DNA of 64,000 nt. Source: Solanum dulcamara. Its lineage: Eukaryota > Streptophyta > Magnoliopsida > Solanales > Solanaceae. This document shows, piece by piece, positions 45,603-58,726 of this stretch; within the stretch, counting starts at the first letter, position 1; each line of letters starts with the position of its first letter. The notes beneath the pieces were generated by a model that saw only the letters and a program-made list of their open reading frames with translations, made no database searches and was not told where the DNA came from. The DNA lies in contig NC_077244.1 in the NCBI RefSeq assembly GCF_947179165.1, positions 9,364,449 to 9,428,448 on the forward strand, given 5' to 3'. The translations under genes and the position numbers were made by a program.

Positions 45603-46720
45603 TCTCCTTTGTCAAAGGTTCAAGTCCTTTTGCTTAAACACATATTTTAATCTTTTATGATCGGTGAACATATCTACATGGACAACATAAAGATAGTGTC
45701 TCTAAATTTTTAAAGCAAACAAAACTGCCACCAATTCCAAATCATGAGTCAGATAGTTCCTTTCATTCACATTGAGTTACCTACAAGTATAGGCTACCAC
45801 CTTACCATATTGTATTAACACACAATCAAGTCCAATTCTTGAAACATTACAATACACTACAAAACCATCAGACCCTTTCGGTGAAGTCAAAATAGGAGCG
45901 GTAGTGAGTTAATCTTTCAACTCTTGGAAACTCTTCTCACAAGCTTCCGACCATTAGATTTTGGGTCAACTTGGTCAAAGGTGAAGAAATTGATGAATAA
46001 CCTTCCATGAACCTTCTATAGTAACCAACTAATCCTAAGGAGGCAAAGGTCTAGGCCAATTCTTAACCGTCGTGGTTTTTCTTAGGATCAACCAGAATAC
46101 CTTCACCAAACCCAATATGACCAATAAAAGCAACCGATCTCAACAAAAACTCGCACTTGCTAAACTTGGAAAAAAAATTAACCATCTCTAAGTAATTTCA
46201 ACACAATTTTCAAGTGATCGGCATACTCGTCCTCACTCCTAGAATAGACCAAAATATCATCAAAAAAGACAATCAAGAACATATCCAAGTATTATTTTGA
46301 AACCCTATTCATCAAGTCCATGAAAGCCGTAGGGGAATTGGTTATTCCAAAAGACATAACTAGAAATTCAAACTGACAATATCAACTTGTAAAAGCCGTC
46401 TTTAGAATACCACATTCCCTTACTCGGAGTTGATGATAAACTGACCAAAGATTAATTTTGGAGAAATAAATTTCACCTTAAAGTTGATCGAACAGGTAAT
46501 CGATCCTTGGAATAGGATACTTATTCTTGATTTTGACCTTATTCAATTTTCGAGAGTCGATACACATACGAATCGAACCATCCTTCTTTTGAAAAAACAA
46601 AACTAGAGCACACCATGAAGATATTCTTGGCCCAGTAAAACGCTTATCAAACTAATCTTTCAATTCATCCTTTAACTCTTTTAGTTCCGTCGGAGCCATA
46701 TGACAAGGAGGAATAGAAAA
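45603..46720 (-). pseudogene. Family-C reverse transcriptase and RNase H
   Basis: Minus strand, heavily broken. Landmarks: the F-I-D-D catalytic region at about 46250-46275, the H-x-N-V-R-E-C-D-I type block near 46410, N-K-V-x-I-K-N-K-Y-P near 46530-46560, L-x-x-L-A-G-Y-Y near 46020, and RNase H S-L-Q-Y-V-F near 45640. A frame of more than about 60 codons is absent, so this part has decayed more than the integrase. Confidence 0.7.
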
Positions 46721-47390
46721 AGGTTGTGTGTCAGGAAGAAGTTTATGCCAAAGTCAATTTCCCTTTTAGGAGGAACACTGGGTAGATCATTCGGAAACAC
46801 ATCTGAGAGCTCATTAATAATAGGGACCGACTCTTGAGTAGGAGATTCAGAATTCATATCCCTGACCCATACAAGATGGTAGATACAACCTTTGGAAATC
46901 ATTTTCCGACCATTAAGGTACGAGATGAATTAACCTTAAAAATGGAATTACTACCCTTTCATTCTAGGATTGGATCATCAGGAAATTGAAACTTAACCAT
47001 ACGGGTTCTACAATCAATAAAGGCATAACATGCATATAGACAATCCATATAAACGATAACATAGAAATCAATCATATCAAGCTCTACTAGATCACATAAA
47101 GTAATTTTCTAAAAAACCGAAACCGAACAATTTCTATAGACTATTTTTACCACAACCGACTTACCTATAGGAATATATATGTAAAAAGCCTCCAATAATA
47201 TTTTGGGGATAATATCAACTCTCATAGACACATAAGGACTAACAAAATATAAATTGGCACCCAAATCAAGTAGGGCATAAACATCATAGTGAAAAACCAG
47301 TAACTTATCGGAAGTCTCCTTCACCTCGTGCCTGGCATGAAGAGCATAAAACTGATTATTGTGTTGACCACCATTTGATTTAGATTGGGA
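46721..47390 (-). pseudogene. Family-C protease and linker
   Basis: Minus strand. The protease active-site turn reads LLDLGANLYFVSPYVSM near 47220-47270 (D-L-G-A, with Ser replaced as in family A). IGKSVVVKIVYRN follows. The linker [18 protein letters not shown] (46850-46902) and [11 protein letters not shown] (about 46760) lead into RT. The VWVRD signature groups it with 4034-5226. Confidence 0.8.
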
Positions 47391-48470
47391 ACCTTTTTGT
47401 ACTTTCCCTCCATGAGAAACTTGGTCTTTAGGATGACCTTATTTACCTCTACACTCCTTAGCATGATAGCCCAACTTGCCTCATCTATAGCACATATTTA
47501 ATCTTATTAAAAACTCTTCCTTGTGATTCTTCCCACACTTCTTGCATACGGGGATAACTTGGCCATTAGGAACTCCTCCTTGACGCTTATGGTTGGGAAC
47601 CCTATCCTTGTCAAACCTTAGATTCGGAGAATTCAAAGAACCTTGGTCGGAATACCTTTTGGTGAAATTGAGGATGCCCACCATTTCCAAACCTAGCATA
47701 AGAGAAATCACCACTATTAGGCCAGGACCTTTTGGACTCTCTAGCTTTCTCCCTTAGCTTTTCATTCTCTATTTTCTCCACGTGGGTCATGAGTCTAGAG
47801 ATATCCATTTCCATAACAAATATCACCGCCACATACTCCTTAGACACTAAATCTAACACACCTAAAACAAACTTACTCATATGAGCTCTCTGGTTGACAA
47901 CCATAAATAGGGCATACTTTCACAATTGGGTGAACTTTAAGGTATACTCTCTCACACTCATATTTCCTTGCTTGAGGTTAATGAACTCTTATATCTTGGC
48001 CTCCCTCAACTCCAATGGAAACAGAGATCAAGAAACACTCATTTGAATTCTTCCCAATTCACATGACCTACCTCTCTAGGCCTCTTACTCCTCCATTGAT
48101 CAACTCATATTCTAGTAATGCCTTTCAATTGGTAAGTAGCCAACTTCTCTCTCTCAATTGGTCTAACCCTCATGATCTTCAAAATTTTATACACACTCTC
48201 AATAAAGTCTTGTGGATCCTCATCCACATTGGAACCTCAAAAATCCAGAGGATTCATCCTTATAAAGTCACAAACCCTTGTAGCTGTCGTGCCCATATTT
48301 GCGTTCACGGGAGTAACTACCTCACGATTTTCTTGTGACTCCATAGCTTGATAAATCACTTGAAAAGCCTCTCGAAACATGGCATGTCAGACTTGTTCAT
48401 TCAAGGGATTATTTAGAGCTTGTTTCTCCCTTTCAACATTCCTTCATATGGGGGCTCTTCATCGAGGCAT
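47391..48470 (-). pseudogene. Family-C gag
   Basis: Minus strand. Start ATG at 48468-48470 (M-P-R then a stop in place of Arg), 200 bp after the primer site. The capsid N-terminal part includes NREVVTPVNANM (near 48300) and DFIRMNPLDF (48240-48270). The capsid C-terminal part at 47904-47740 reads DISRLMTHVEKIENEKLREK. The knuckle at about 47445-47500 reads CYR-stop-GKLGYHAKEC, so the second Cys codon is now TGA. Gag assembles the particle. Confidence 0.8.
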
Positions 48471-48668
48471 TCTATATAATTGCAAACAACAAGTGTTAGA
48501 AAAGAAAGAGTACCACTCTATCGCATGACATAGATCATGAAAGAAGTGAGATTTTTCCTAAGATGCCTCATAGCCTCCTATTCATAGATGTGGGGCACTT
48601 TACACCTATGAACAAGATAGTACTCGACATGGCAAGTTAGACTCCCTAGGACACTCCTAAAACCTTGT

Positions 48669-48680
48669 GTTCTAATACCA
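48669..48680 (-). other. Primer binding site of the family-C element
   Basis: Minus strand TGGTATTAGAAC, two mismatches from the tRNA-iMet complement, a few bases after the LTR end at 48684. Confidence 0.85.
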
Positions 48681-48683
48681 AGT

Positions 48684-50820
48684 TGATCACACCCCAACCT
48701 ACATCCTAGGAGTGACACGGTGATTGAAAACCTATAGGATCCCGACCAAGCCATCTTAGCATACATTGTATTCAAAAGGTCAATAAATCATAATGAAATC
48801 AAGCGGAAGAATAGTCTCAATCAAAAAAGTCTAGATATAAATGAAGAAAACTCAAGTCATATTTCAAAATGGACTACATCTACTCTATGTCTAAATATGT
48901 CTCTACATAATAGACAGGGGCTTACAACAAGCTCCAAGCTCACCCTAATATAAAAGGAGTCAAAATTAATAACATGAAAGAAAGTCTCATCCTTGATGTA
49001 AAAGGATTCATAAAATAACTTGGAAACAATAGCAAACTCTAGCCACGAATAGGATGCATCGTATGATCGTTCATCCGTATATTATGATACAATGTAGGTA
49101 AATATGTGTTACTACATAAAAAGTACTAAGTATGTGAGATATGAATGAACAATGAGAATATGAACATAATGAATATGAACATATGATGCATGACCAATGT
49201 AATGAAAAGCATGAATCAAGACTTTAAAAGTATTTGAAATCATACTGAAAGCATTTGGTCAATGCATCATAAACATCATAGTAGAACTTACTTTATTGCA
49301 TATAACTTGTGTGGGATAGGACCTTTAACCGACATATAAGACCATGCAAGCTATAACATGAAATTTGATATAACTCCCACATTGAGAAGAAAGAGGCTAC
49401 TTGCCATGGTAGACTCCGTGAGAACATTATGAACATCATATCTATATGTGGATCCACTAACTAAGCCATAAAGGCAGCCTATAGGGTCAACGTAGTCTGA
49501 GACTTTTAGGTTGCTATGAGGATTCTCTTAGGTAACAACTTTTGGTTACCAGACCGAACTCCACCTAAAAGTTCTCTCGATGCTTAGTCAATATTCCAAT
49601 GGAATTCATTTAAACATCATCATGAAACTAACCATAAGAGTAGCTCATTAATATAGTAATTCATAAGAACCCTTGAGTTAGTGAGAATTGTCCTTATCAC
49701 CTCTTTAACATGATTATGTGAGAATTTTCCTTATCACACCATAATAAATCTTAGCTTGACATAATTGAAATCATAGTTCAGCATTATTTATAATCTTCAT
49801 AAATCATTTATAAACCCATTCATTGAAATTCTTGAAATTCATGATCATAGCTTATTGAAATCATAGTCATAATTGACTTCATGCATGGGTACTTGTAAAA
49901 CAGATCAAAATCATGCAATTGAGATTGAAGTATTTATAATCAAGTCATAGGAATCAACTAAAGTCATAATCAAGGCAAACCAATGCAATTTGACAAAACC
50001 CTAAAATTTATAGACTTGAAACTAACATTGAATTTGAAAGAAAACCTTTGGGATACATGGGTAAAAGGAATGCATGGATGAAACCCCACATACCTTGGTA
50101 AACAAGGACTTAATCAATCTTGGCAATGGAGACTTGAAGAATCCCTTTAAACCCTTGCTTCATTCTTCTTGAACTTGAGAGAATTTGAGAAGAGGAATTT
50201 GAGAGTTTGAGAGAATGAGTGAAAAATAGGAGAAATTTGAAGAATAGAGTAGTTATAGGCTCTGAATCTTCCCTCAAAAGTGTCTAGATTCATTAAACAT
50301 AAAATGTGAAATAACGAAAATACCCTTCATTAAACTGGAAGGAAGACCCTACGGATCGTCAAACATAATGTGAGCCGTAGACCCAAGTCGTCTACCTCAC
50401 TTGAGAAATGTAGTAGCAACTAGAAATTGATATTGGCTTTTACGACTTGCCCTTACGAATCTTCATAGTTCCTACGGGTTGTAGGAACTACTCGTAAGTC
50501 ACCCCAACACTTATAAAATTTTCCAAATCACAAGACTCCTTCCTACGACTCGTCGTGTCGAGTCATAAGAAAAGTGTTGAGGCTTGTTATTTTTTAGAAA
50601 TTAGACACTGCCCCAACGACTTGTTTCTATGAGTTGTACATTTATTCGTAGACTAACTTCCTCACTTATTTGAATTTCCCAACCTCAGTATCAGTCTTAT
50701 GAGTCACTCCTATGACTCGTAGAAGTGCCTATGACTTGTAGGTCAACTCGTAAACACTAGGACAGTCCACTTTATTGAAATTTTCTTTCATTTTGACTTT
50801 TCAACTTTTGGGATCTTACA
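48684..50820 (-). repeat. 5' LTR of the family-C element
   Basis: Plus-strand text TGATCACACCCCAACC to GGGATCTTACA at 50820. It matches 38348-40465 along its length, 2137 bp against 2118 bp. TTAAT (50821-50825) follows. Confidence 0.9.
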
Positions 50821-52571
50821 TTAATAAACACTTATTAGTATGTAATTGCATAACACACTTTAACACTTACTCAAAATATGGTTGAATCTCTAGAAAATTA
50901 AGCAAAATATGTGTCACAGCTAATTGCATTTTTGTACTACTGAAGCCATGCTTTCCACGCTTTTTTAAGCTCTGACCATTTTGATTAAAAAATGATATAG
51001 GGAAAAAAGATCAATATCACCTTCATCATTGCGATTGGGCCTATTTATCCTACATGAAACTTTATTTCCAAAGTAACAAGAATAAAAAACACAGTTTCTC
51101 TCACAATATGAACTTGAACAACTGATCCTTCGATCTTTCCCGTTTGCTTAATTGTTAGTTTGCAACCGCCAATTTTTTTGTATGTATATAATTGTTTTAG
51201 ATAATAATTATAGTATATATAAGAAAAAATAACTTAATGAATATAAAGAATAATATTACCTCTCAAATGTATACATCCATCTCGTTTTAACTAGACTTCC
51301 GAGGCGGGCCTCTTATACAAGGTGAATTGGAATATGCTCCATCACATTAAAGAAATCACATGGAAAGATCTTCTTCAACTTAGTAGTAATAACATGAATA
51401 TTTTCCTCCATCCTGTCTAAACTACTATGCAACAACTTTTCTGAACACAATTCTTTAAAGAAAAGACTGATCTCTATGATTGGTTTCCATATTCTGTCAG
51501 GTAGATGTCTAAAAGTGATACAGTTTAAAGTTTCCAGGAATACATGAAAATCATAACTTTTCATACCTATCAACTTTTCTTCATTCATATTTGCCTGCTT
51601 TCCTATATTTGAAGCATAGCTCTTTGGCATCCTCAAATTTTTAACCCACTCACAAATTTCACGTTTCTCATCTAATGTGAATGAAAACCGTACTTTTTGC
51701 TTAACTATTTTATCATTTTGTAATTATTGCAGCCACAACTCCTTTCTCCTACAATATTCCTGTATGTCCATTCTAGCTTTTGGATTGTCTTTTGTTTTGT
51801 CCTTCACATCCATCACCGTTTTAAACAAATTATCAAAATAATTTTTTTCAATGTGCATCACTTCAAGATTATATGGTAGGAGATTATCTTTCCAATACGG
51901 AAACTCCCAAAATATGCTCTGTTTTCTCCAATTATGTTCAACACCATATTCGGGAAACCTAGAACGTGAAGCTTCTATAACTTTAGGCAATTGAGAAACT
52001 CTCTCCCAAATTTGATTCCTTGTGAGTAATGTAGGTGGTGGGTCATTTTCAATCTTATTTTTCCAGAATGCATTTTTCATTTTTCTAAACTCATGGTACA
52101 TTGACAAGAACTGACAATGACAGTCAAACCATGTACTTTTTTTGTCATGCTTTAAAGTGAATTCCTTACAATTTTCCATGTAACGTGGAAAAGCTAGATT
52201 TCCAAGTGTCATCTAACCAGACAACATCCTATATGTAGAAAAATCATTAATAGTCCACATTAAATAAGCATACATAACAAAATTCTGCTTAGTTGATTTA
52301 TCATAAGTTATTACGCCTTCAAACCACAATTATTTTAGCTTATCTATCGATGGTTATAGATAGACATCAATCAACCTTTTTATATTACGAGGAGTCGGAA
52401 TAACAAAGCTTAGAAAGATCTACAGACTTGTCATTCACATTTCAAGGGGAAGATTGTACGTAGTAAGAAATACAGGCTAGCAATAAAACTTCTTTCACCG
52501 TTAGTAAATTCAGGTTTCAAACCACCACCAACTTCATAATGCATGTTATACATCCACAAATGACGATCCAT
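50821..52571 (-). pseudogene. CACTA TNP2 transposase, N-terminal and middle part (TNP2, DUF4218)
   Basis: Minus strand. Start ATG at 52569-52571 opens MDRHLWMYNMHYEVGGG and FTNGERSFIA, the transposase-associated N-terminal domain. This passes straight into TNP2 text (TTYNLPLEM near 52460; IDVYL and TYDKSTKQNFVMYAYLMWTI at 52270-52400), so the segment between the two domains is deleted. The frame 52212-51724 carries FTLKHDKKSTWFDCHCQFL and RKMKNAFWKN; 51636-51313 is the DUF4218 region (MKSYDFHVFLE, LPDRIW). An exon ends RWMYTFER with a GTAATA donor at about 51259; a second DUF4218 exon at about 51165-50950 has INRPNRNDEGD. Broken by stops and then by the family-C LTR. Confidence 0.85.
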
Positions 52572-52672
52572 CTACATAGTTATATATACTCAAGCTTAAT
52601 TAGTTCATAAAGACTATAATTCATCAAAATTTCTAATTTCACAACCTAAGTTCAAGTTCTAATTAATTCAAG

Positions 52673-55600
52673 TGTCACAAACATATTTCTCAAGTCATGA
52701 AGGAACCTACTATAACCCACTAGTAAGTAAGCCAACCCGTAACCTAGAACAACTTGTAATAGGTATAAGGGTAGAAATAAATAGGAGTAAGCATATCTAA
52801 CATAACCAGGATAATTCAGCGGTAGACAAGCCAAAATAATATATATACAACTGATCCCTCCAAGAACCTGGAAATCACTAGTACAAAGATATCTAACAAA
52901 GGAGTAAAAGTCTGAAATGTGGACTACTGAAACAAGACCTGTCTCAAAAAAATAAAAGACTAGTCAGTATATATATAGATGGAGACTGGATCAATAAAAA
53001 ACTCCAAGTACTTACCTTTTGTCTTCAGGTCAGACTGCGGCAGGCTCGAATGAATGTGGGACAGTCGTGCTCGGACATGCATCACAAAAATAAATGCAGA
53101 GTATAGTATGAGTACCAAAATAATAGGTAACTATTAGGCATCATAGGATGAATGATCTTGAAAAGTAAAGGTAATACAAAAAGAGGGAATACATACAACA
53201 GTGGTCAAGAGTAGAAGTCTAAAGTAAATAAAGGAAATATAATGCACACGAGTGTAAACTAAAGTAAACGACAACTAACTACACCTAACTGGACCCCTAT
53301 AACCCCAGAAGGTACACTCGTGCAGAAGCTAAAATATAAACCTGATCGGACCCCCATAAGCCAGAAAGTTCACAGAATAACTATAACTACTAATAACTGA
53401 AACCGAGAGCCAAAGATCGATGAATATGGACCCAAAAGCATAACCCAATCCCACAGAATCTTACATTAAGGAGGACAATCTACATAACCGGATGCTCTCT
53501 AGAAGTCTCTAAGACTTATCAAGTATCAAGTAGCAGACGCCAAACCTTTAACCGGATGCTCGCTATAAGGATCTGAATATTGAGGCTGAACCTGCACAAT
53601 CGTATACTCGTCAATAATGCAAACACAATTGAGAATGAAGCATAAATTTGATGCTCAACAATGGTGCCCAAAAAGACTATCGCAATTTCCCATATCCTCG
53701 AGAGATGCAAAAATCTGTGGATCGATGTCCATACTTTACTCAACCAATAAAACAATCAGAACTAACCCTCGAACTAACCTTGAATCACAAAATGAAAATT
53801 TGATGCCACCGCCAAGACTTGTGAAGTCACAGAATTGGAGTAAAATAGAGTCGTAAGGTCATCAAAGAAAAGGTATTACCTAACTGAGGCCCAACGATTA
53901 GACTCAAGGCTGCTATACCAGTTTACAGGGATCTAAGTCGGCCGAATGACATCGGGGGCAAACTGAGGCCTCTCGAGTCCAAATCATGCATTTCTAAGGC
54001 AAGCACTAGTCACACCTAGACTAAGGACAAATATTCTTTCAAATGAACAGTAAAACAAGTATTCAAATGTAACACAAGGCATAGAAGATCAACAAAGAAA
54101 ATAGCATGCTCGCAAGTATCCGATAAAACCCTAAAGATGCTTAAGACATGATTTCTAATTGTCTAAGCATTATTTGATACTACCCAATCCCAAACTCCAA
54201 CTAATCAACATGCAGTCACATTCTCAATTTAAAGAGGGGTAAACTATAGTCTACTTGTAGGCCAATCACGCATGCTCCAAAATCACAAAATCAAAGCTTT
54301 CCCATTTCTAATGGTCTCTAAATGTTGTCATGCTATCAAAAATATGTATACAACATTATTAGGGTCATTTTGACATTAAGATTACTGAATTTAGATAGGG
54401 CCTAATTTCAAAATTTAAAATAACGAATGTGGGACCCATTCTGCAAATTATGAGATTAACTCTATGAATAGGTCCTAAATGCTACCCTAAACTTGTGTTC
54501 CAAAAGAGAACACTATTTAGTGCTCAAATCAGCTCAAACCCAAACATGCATCAAAGTTCACTTCGAACATCAAGAACACCAGGACAACAAGAAAATAGGT
54601 AAAATTACCTAAAATGAAGGCTCTAAAACTAATTCTAATCACACCATAATGTTCCTCTTAAGAAACCCTGCAACTTAGCCTTTTGATTCACCCAAATCTC
54701 CTTCCAATTGAGAGAGAAATTGTATTTCAAACTTATGACAAATAACTAAAAATAAGGAACTTAAAATAAGTTCTAGGTATGGTAAAAACGACCCTGAATG
54801 TCGCTTAAGCAACCACCTCAAAGAGGCAGGCCTCGATTAAGCAAGGACCTTGTCGCTTTAGCGAGGGGTTACTTTAGCGACTACCTATCACTTTAGTGAC
54901 ACTCTCCCAATAGGGCACCGTCTCTTTAGTTACCAGGGATCAGAAAAGCGATAGCACCAAACCTAGCTGGTGGAAAATGAACTTTGGCATGTCCAAGTCT
55001 CCGACAGGATGCCTGGGATTCATTTGGAACCCCATGTGCATAAACGAGATATGCTACATCACCAAATTTGATATTTCAGACTCAATAACACATTCAAAAT
55101 TTCCATACGAGGTGATGTTAATGAAAAGTGGGTCCCACACCCAATTGCAATTTTTAGCAAAATTCCACAATAAACCTCGAGATTAGGCCGAAATCCATGA
55201 GAAACACATGAAGGGTCATTCAAAACCAAACTCGACATTTCAAAAAACCACATTGATGAAATTTTCATCTGAGCATGCTTTCCAAGAATGTTAACCAAAG
55301 TCAACCATATGCTAAATTTCAAAGGCTAAAGCACCAAATGGCCTCAAACCTGCATCAATTGCCTCGATACTCATGTCGACCATGCTATTAGCATAATTTG
55401 TCTATTTTCGAGCTGATAGAACTGTCAGAATTCGATTTTGAGGTTATTTACCTGAAGTAATGACCGAAGTCAACTTTTCAAGTTATAAAAACTTCAAAAT
55501 AAGGAAATGGGCCTAAAACCCAAGAAAACAACCAGGCCATCAAACATTCAGTGATGAAAAAGAGGCATTAAGTAAAAAAACCTGGAGGGTCATTACAACA
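52673..55600 (-). repeat. 3' LTR of a family-B element
   Basis: Plus-strand text starts TGTCACAAAC and ends CATTACAACA, that is TGTTGTAATGACC...GTTTGTGACA on the minus strand, 2928 bp. It matches 1-3382 inverted, and 18545-19215. It lies immediately 5' (minus strand) of the CACTA leader at 52572-52672. ORFs at 53519-53856 and 54977-55322 are in non-coding LTR. Confidence 0.85.
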
Positions 55601-56343
55601 TCCACTACTAAAAAGGACTTTCGTCCGTGAAAGTAAGAGTCAAGAAGTACCTAAAGGCTCAATTAAGCTGGGGAACTTCTCCTGAATCTCTTTCTTGATC
55701 TCCTAGGTAGCCTCTTCTACTGGACGGTTCCTCCAAAGAAACTTGATAACAGGAATGGATCTTGCTCGTAGCTTCCTAACATCTCTGTATAGAATGGACA
55801 CGACTCCTCCACAAAGGTAAGATGATCATCTAACTGAACTGAATCATAATGGAGCACATGCGACTTGTCTTCAGCATACCGGCACAACATTAGTATATAA
55901 GAAACTAGATGGATAGCTAATAATGCTAGAGGCAAAGCTAACTTATAGGCAACCTCTCTAACTATACTCAATAACTCAAATGGCCCTATATACCTAGGGT
56001 TGAGGTTTCCCCATCTCTCAAATCTTATCACACCCTTCATGGGCGATACTCAGAGAAATACCCGGTTACCAACTATAAACCTCAATGGTCGACTCCTGTG
56101 ATCTGCATAAATCTGATGTATACTCTAAGCCATCCTGATCTTATTTTGAATCACCCTCACCTGATCTATGGCCACCTGAAGAAAGTCTATACCATGTAGC
56201 CTCGACTACATAAACTAAACCTAACTAATTGAAGAGCAATAGTGCCTACCATATAAGGCCTCAAACGGGGCCATCTGAATGTTTGAGTGATAGTTGTTAT
56301 TATATGTAAACTCCATCAAAGGAAAGAACTTGTCCCACACTAA
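55601..56343 (-). pseudogene. Family-B integrase C-terminal part and chromodomain
   Basis: Minus strand. From 56343: FTYNNNYHSN-like core end (56285-56335), a helix region in broken frames (56060-56230), then MKGVIRFERWGNLNPRYIGP (56040-55981; GPY/F motif), an A-I-H-L-V-S region, and the chromodomain-like tail at 55760-55640 (IPVIKFLWRNRPVEEAT). It joins the 3' LTR through TAGTAGTGGA at 55601-55612. It is cut at about 56343 by the family-D LTR. Confidence 0.75.
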
Positions 56344-58710
56344 ACCCCAAAATCCAAAACACTGGCCCACACTTTAACACTCCCTAAAAACGTTGTATAT
56401 GATGTTCCAATTCTCGATGAAAATGATACATCTTTCTGTATTTTGGGCATAACTTTTCATAGGATGGTCCAAACTAGGTAGTTCAAATTTCTGAACAACC
56501 CAACATCATTCATTACCTACAACTTTTGGGAAGACCATATTTTCTTTTTTAGAGGTTAAGTAGGTCAAATAAATTAATTTTTGCAAGACATGGTACTATG
56601 ATAAAATGGAGTATTCGTAGAAGAAAAATTGAATCTCACTGCAGGGTAATACGAATCGGTTGATTCTTAATCAACATGAACACTTCTATAGAAATAATGC
56701 TATGAAGACACCAAATCCTAATGAGGAAGTTATCCTATTCAAACGCAACTCCAAAAAAGGGTATTCCATTAAACGAAGGTTCATCTCACCAACCATGGAA
56801 ACTTCTAGATCCATTTGACATTGCCCATGACATTAATAGTCCTCGATTTGACATCACCCATGACATCACAATCTTCTATTATATTTGTATATTTTTATTT
56901 ATAATTATTTTAATTATTGTTATCTTCTTTCTTCACACCTATAAATACCCACCTTATTTCATCATTTTGTTCATAAAGCTTTCTCAAGCAACTCTTCTCT
57001 CTATACACTCCTTTGATCATTCTCAAAATATAGTTTTAGTTCTTATTATTATAGAAATACTGTTTCAGTGATTCATATACTCCAGGTAGAACACAAAATG
57101 GTCTAGCGAGGAGAAAAGTCTAGGATTCAAGAATGTTCGTTAAGTCCTTCGATTCTAAGTAACGCTTCATATTCCAGGTATGTAAGACTTCAATGAAAGT
57201 ATTCCTTCCACTCTCATGCCTAAAGTATTTTGATTATATGATAAATTATATTTATTTTTCTTTAAGATTTACTCTAAGTTATGTGGGTGTTTATCCATGG
57301 ATTCTTCCACCCATGTAGTTCAAAACTCTTTCAACTAAATCTCGTGATTTCAAGTAAGATTTTCTTATAGGTAATTCGTATTTCTACTTAATAGCATGAA
57401 TTATGGTTAAGCTAATGATTATTGATCTATTTTGATGTAAAATGATTTCATATTTATGAATTGATGGTTTGCAAGTATTTTATCTATTAAGTTCTTTAAA
57501 GATTCTTGAAATTCATGAAGGGTTGTTTAAAGCATGATTTTTAATTGATGGATTTCAAAGTATTTATGTATAATTTCATTTACATTCATGTTTGAAAGTT
57601 GAAGTAATTTGAACCTACCTAGTTTTACTATGTTTTCAATAAAGTTTGACTTGAAAGCTTTGACTCCAAATGAATGTTTATGAAAGCAATATATATGATC
57701 AAAAGGAAGTCTTATGGAACGAAAGAATGATGAAATGATATGAATGATGGATTCTTTATGCAATAAGGACAATTCTTGCATATTTGAATTACCAAAGGTT
57801 TTAATGAGCTATTCTACCTAATATGATATTTTGAATTTTCAAACTATCTGCTATGACTATTTTGAAGTATTAAACCATTTCATGGGATTGACTTACACCG
57901 AATGGATCATTGAGGTGGGATTCGGTAAGGGAATCGTAGTAGCAACCCTTTGTCTAATTAACTATGTACCAATATAAGACCCCTTGTAGGCTTAGGCTAA
58001 TGGATCCACAAATAGCCCTTAAAGTTAAAGTTGAAAAAATGAATGAAGTTGACGGAGTTCTACCCGGTAAGTAGTCTCTCCGACCAACGTAGGGGGTTAT
58101 GTTGGATTCCATTTAATAGCTCGCATGATCTTAAATATCGGTTATGGTCATCTTTCTATCAAATGAATATTTTAAAGGATATCTATATGATAGATTATGC
58201 ATGCATTGCATTATATTTTATATTACATAAATATTTTAATGTTTCCTCAATGCTCATGCATGCTTACATACTTAGTACAGTCTAAGTACTAACGCATACT
58301 CTTTTGCCAACATAATATCACCATATAGGGATCGGTGCTCTTTCTTGTCCTCCTTCACATGGCTAGTTGAGATTTCGTTTGAATACTACTTTTTGTGAGT
58401 TCCCATGTTCTGGGAATAATATTCCTTTATCTTTTTAGATTATGATATGTTGAGATCTTTAGTCACTTACTATGGCATTTCTTTTTATTATGATTGAGGG
58501 TGAGCTAGGGACTTGTCGTAGACCCGTTAAATTTAAAAGTTAGAGGTATTGTTGGACATATGTAAGTTGAAGATTTACTTATGATTTCTACTTGTTTATT
58601 TATTCTTATTACCTATGAAAGACTAAAAGAATGCTAAGAAGCTTGTTTGAGGTACTTTTGGGTTCCTCATTCACCATGTCACGTCGAGGCCCTAGGCTTG
58701 GGTCATGACA
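56344..58710 (+). repeat. 5' LTR of a family-D element
   Basis: Plus-strand LTR, left edge about 56343 (CTAAACCCCAAAATCC), right edge GGGTCATGACA at 58710, directly followed by a perfect primer site. It has a TATA box at about 56941-56950 (TATAAATACCCACC) and an AGTAC/GTACT inverted repeat at 58266-58300. The ORF at 56721-57071 overlaps the TATA region and is not a gene. Confidence 0.75.
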
Positions 58711-58714
58711 AATT

Positions 58715-58726
58715 TGGTATCAGAGC
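58715..58726 (+). other. Primer binding site of the family-D element
   Basis: TGGTATCAGAGC, a perfect complement of tRNA-iMet, four bases after the LTR end. Confidence 0.9.

Larger units (their letters stand above)
38348..50820 (-). mobile_element. Family-C gypsy element with both LTRs, hosting a solo LTR
   Basis: Minus-strand element: 5' LTR 48684-50820, primer site 48669-48680, gag 48470-47391, protease, RT, RNase H, integrase, chromodomain at about 40745, polypurine tract 40466-40480, 3' LTR 38348-40465. TTAAT follows the right end (50821-50825), and TTAAT lies at 38341-38345, two bases from the left LTR edge. This probably marks the target duplication with a 2 bp slip. LTRs differ clearly (by eye somewhat more than the family-A pair), so it is an older insertion. 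It contains a 3222 bp solo LTR inside integrase. It interrupts TNP2 of the CACTA element. Confidence 0.9.
25095..52672 (-). mobile_element. CACTA (En/Spm) DNA transposon, minus strand, split by two retrotransposons
   Basis: Composite feature. On the minus strand: leader and TNP2 transposase (52571-50821), interrupted by a family-C retrotransposon (50820-38348), TNP2 C-terminal part (38340-37690), a Ptta/En-Spm-type second ORF (37328-35637), 3' non-coding part interrupted by a family-A retrotransposon (35546-25633), then subterminal repeats ending near 25095 in CAGTACTAAAA, a degenerate form of the usual CACTA start. About 5.2 kb of native CACTA sequence remains. The 5' terminus is not seen: the family-B LTR begins at 52673, so either it was truncated or the terminus lies beyond the window. 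Confidence 0.75.

Noticed and set aside
56721..57071. 116-codon ORF with a strongly hydrophobic I/F-rich centre, like a membrane segment
   Set aside because: It spans the TATA box of a family-D LTR; the hydrophobic run comes from TTT/ATT-rich DNA, and no gene start or homolog pattern is seen.
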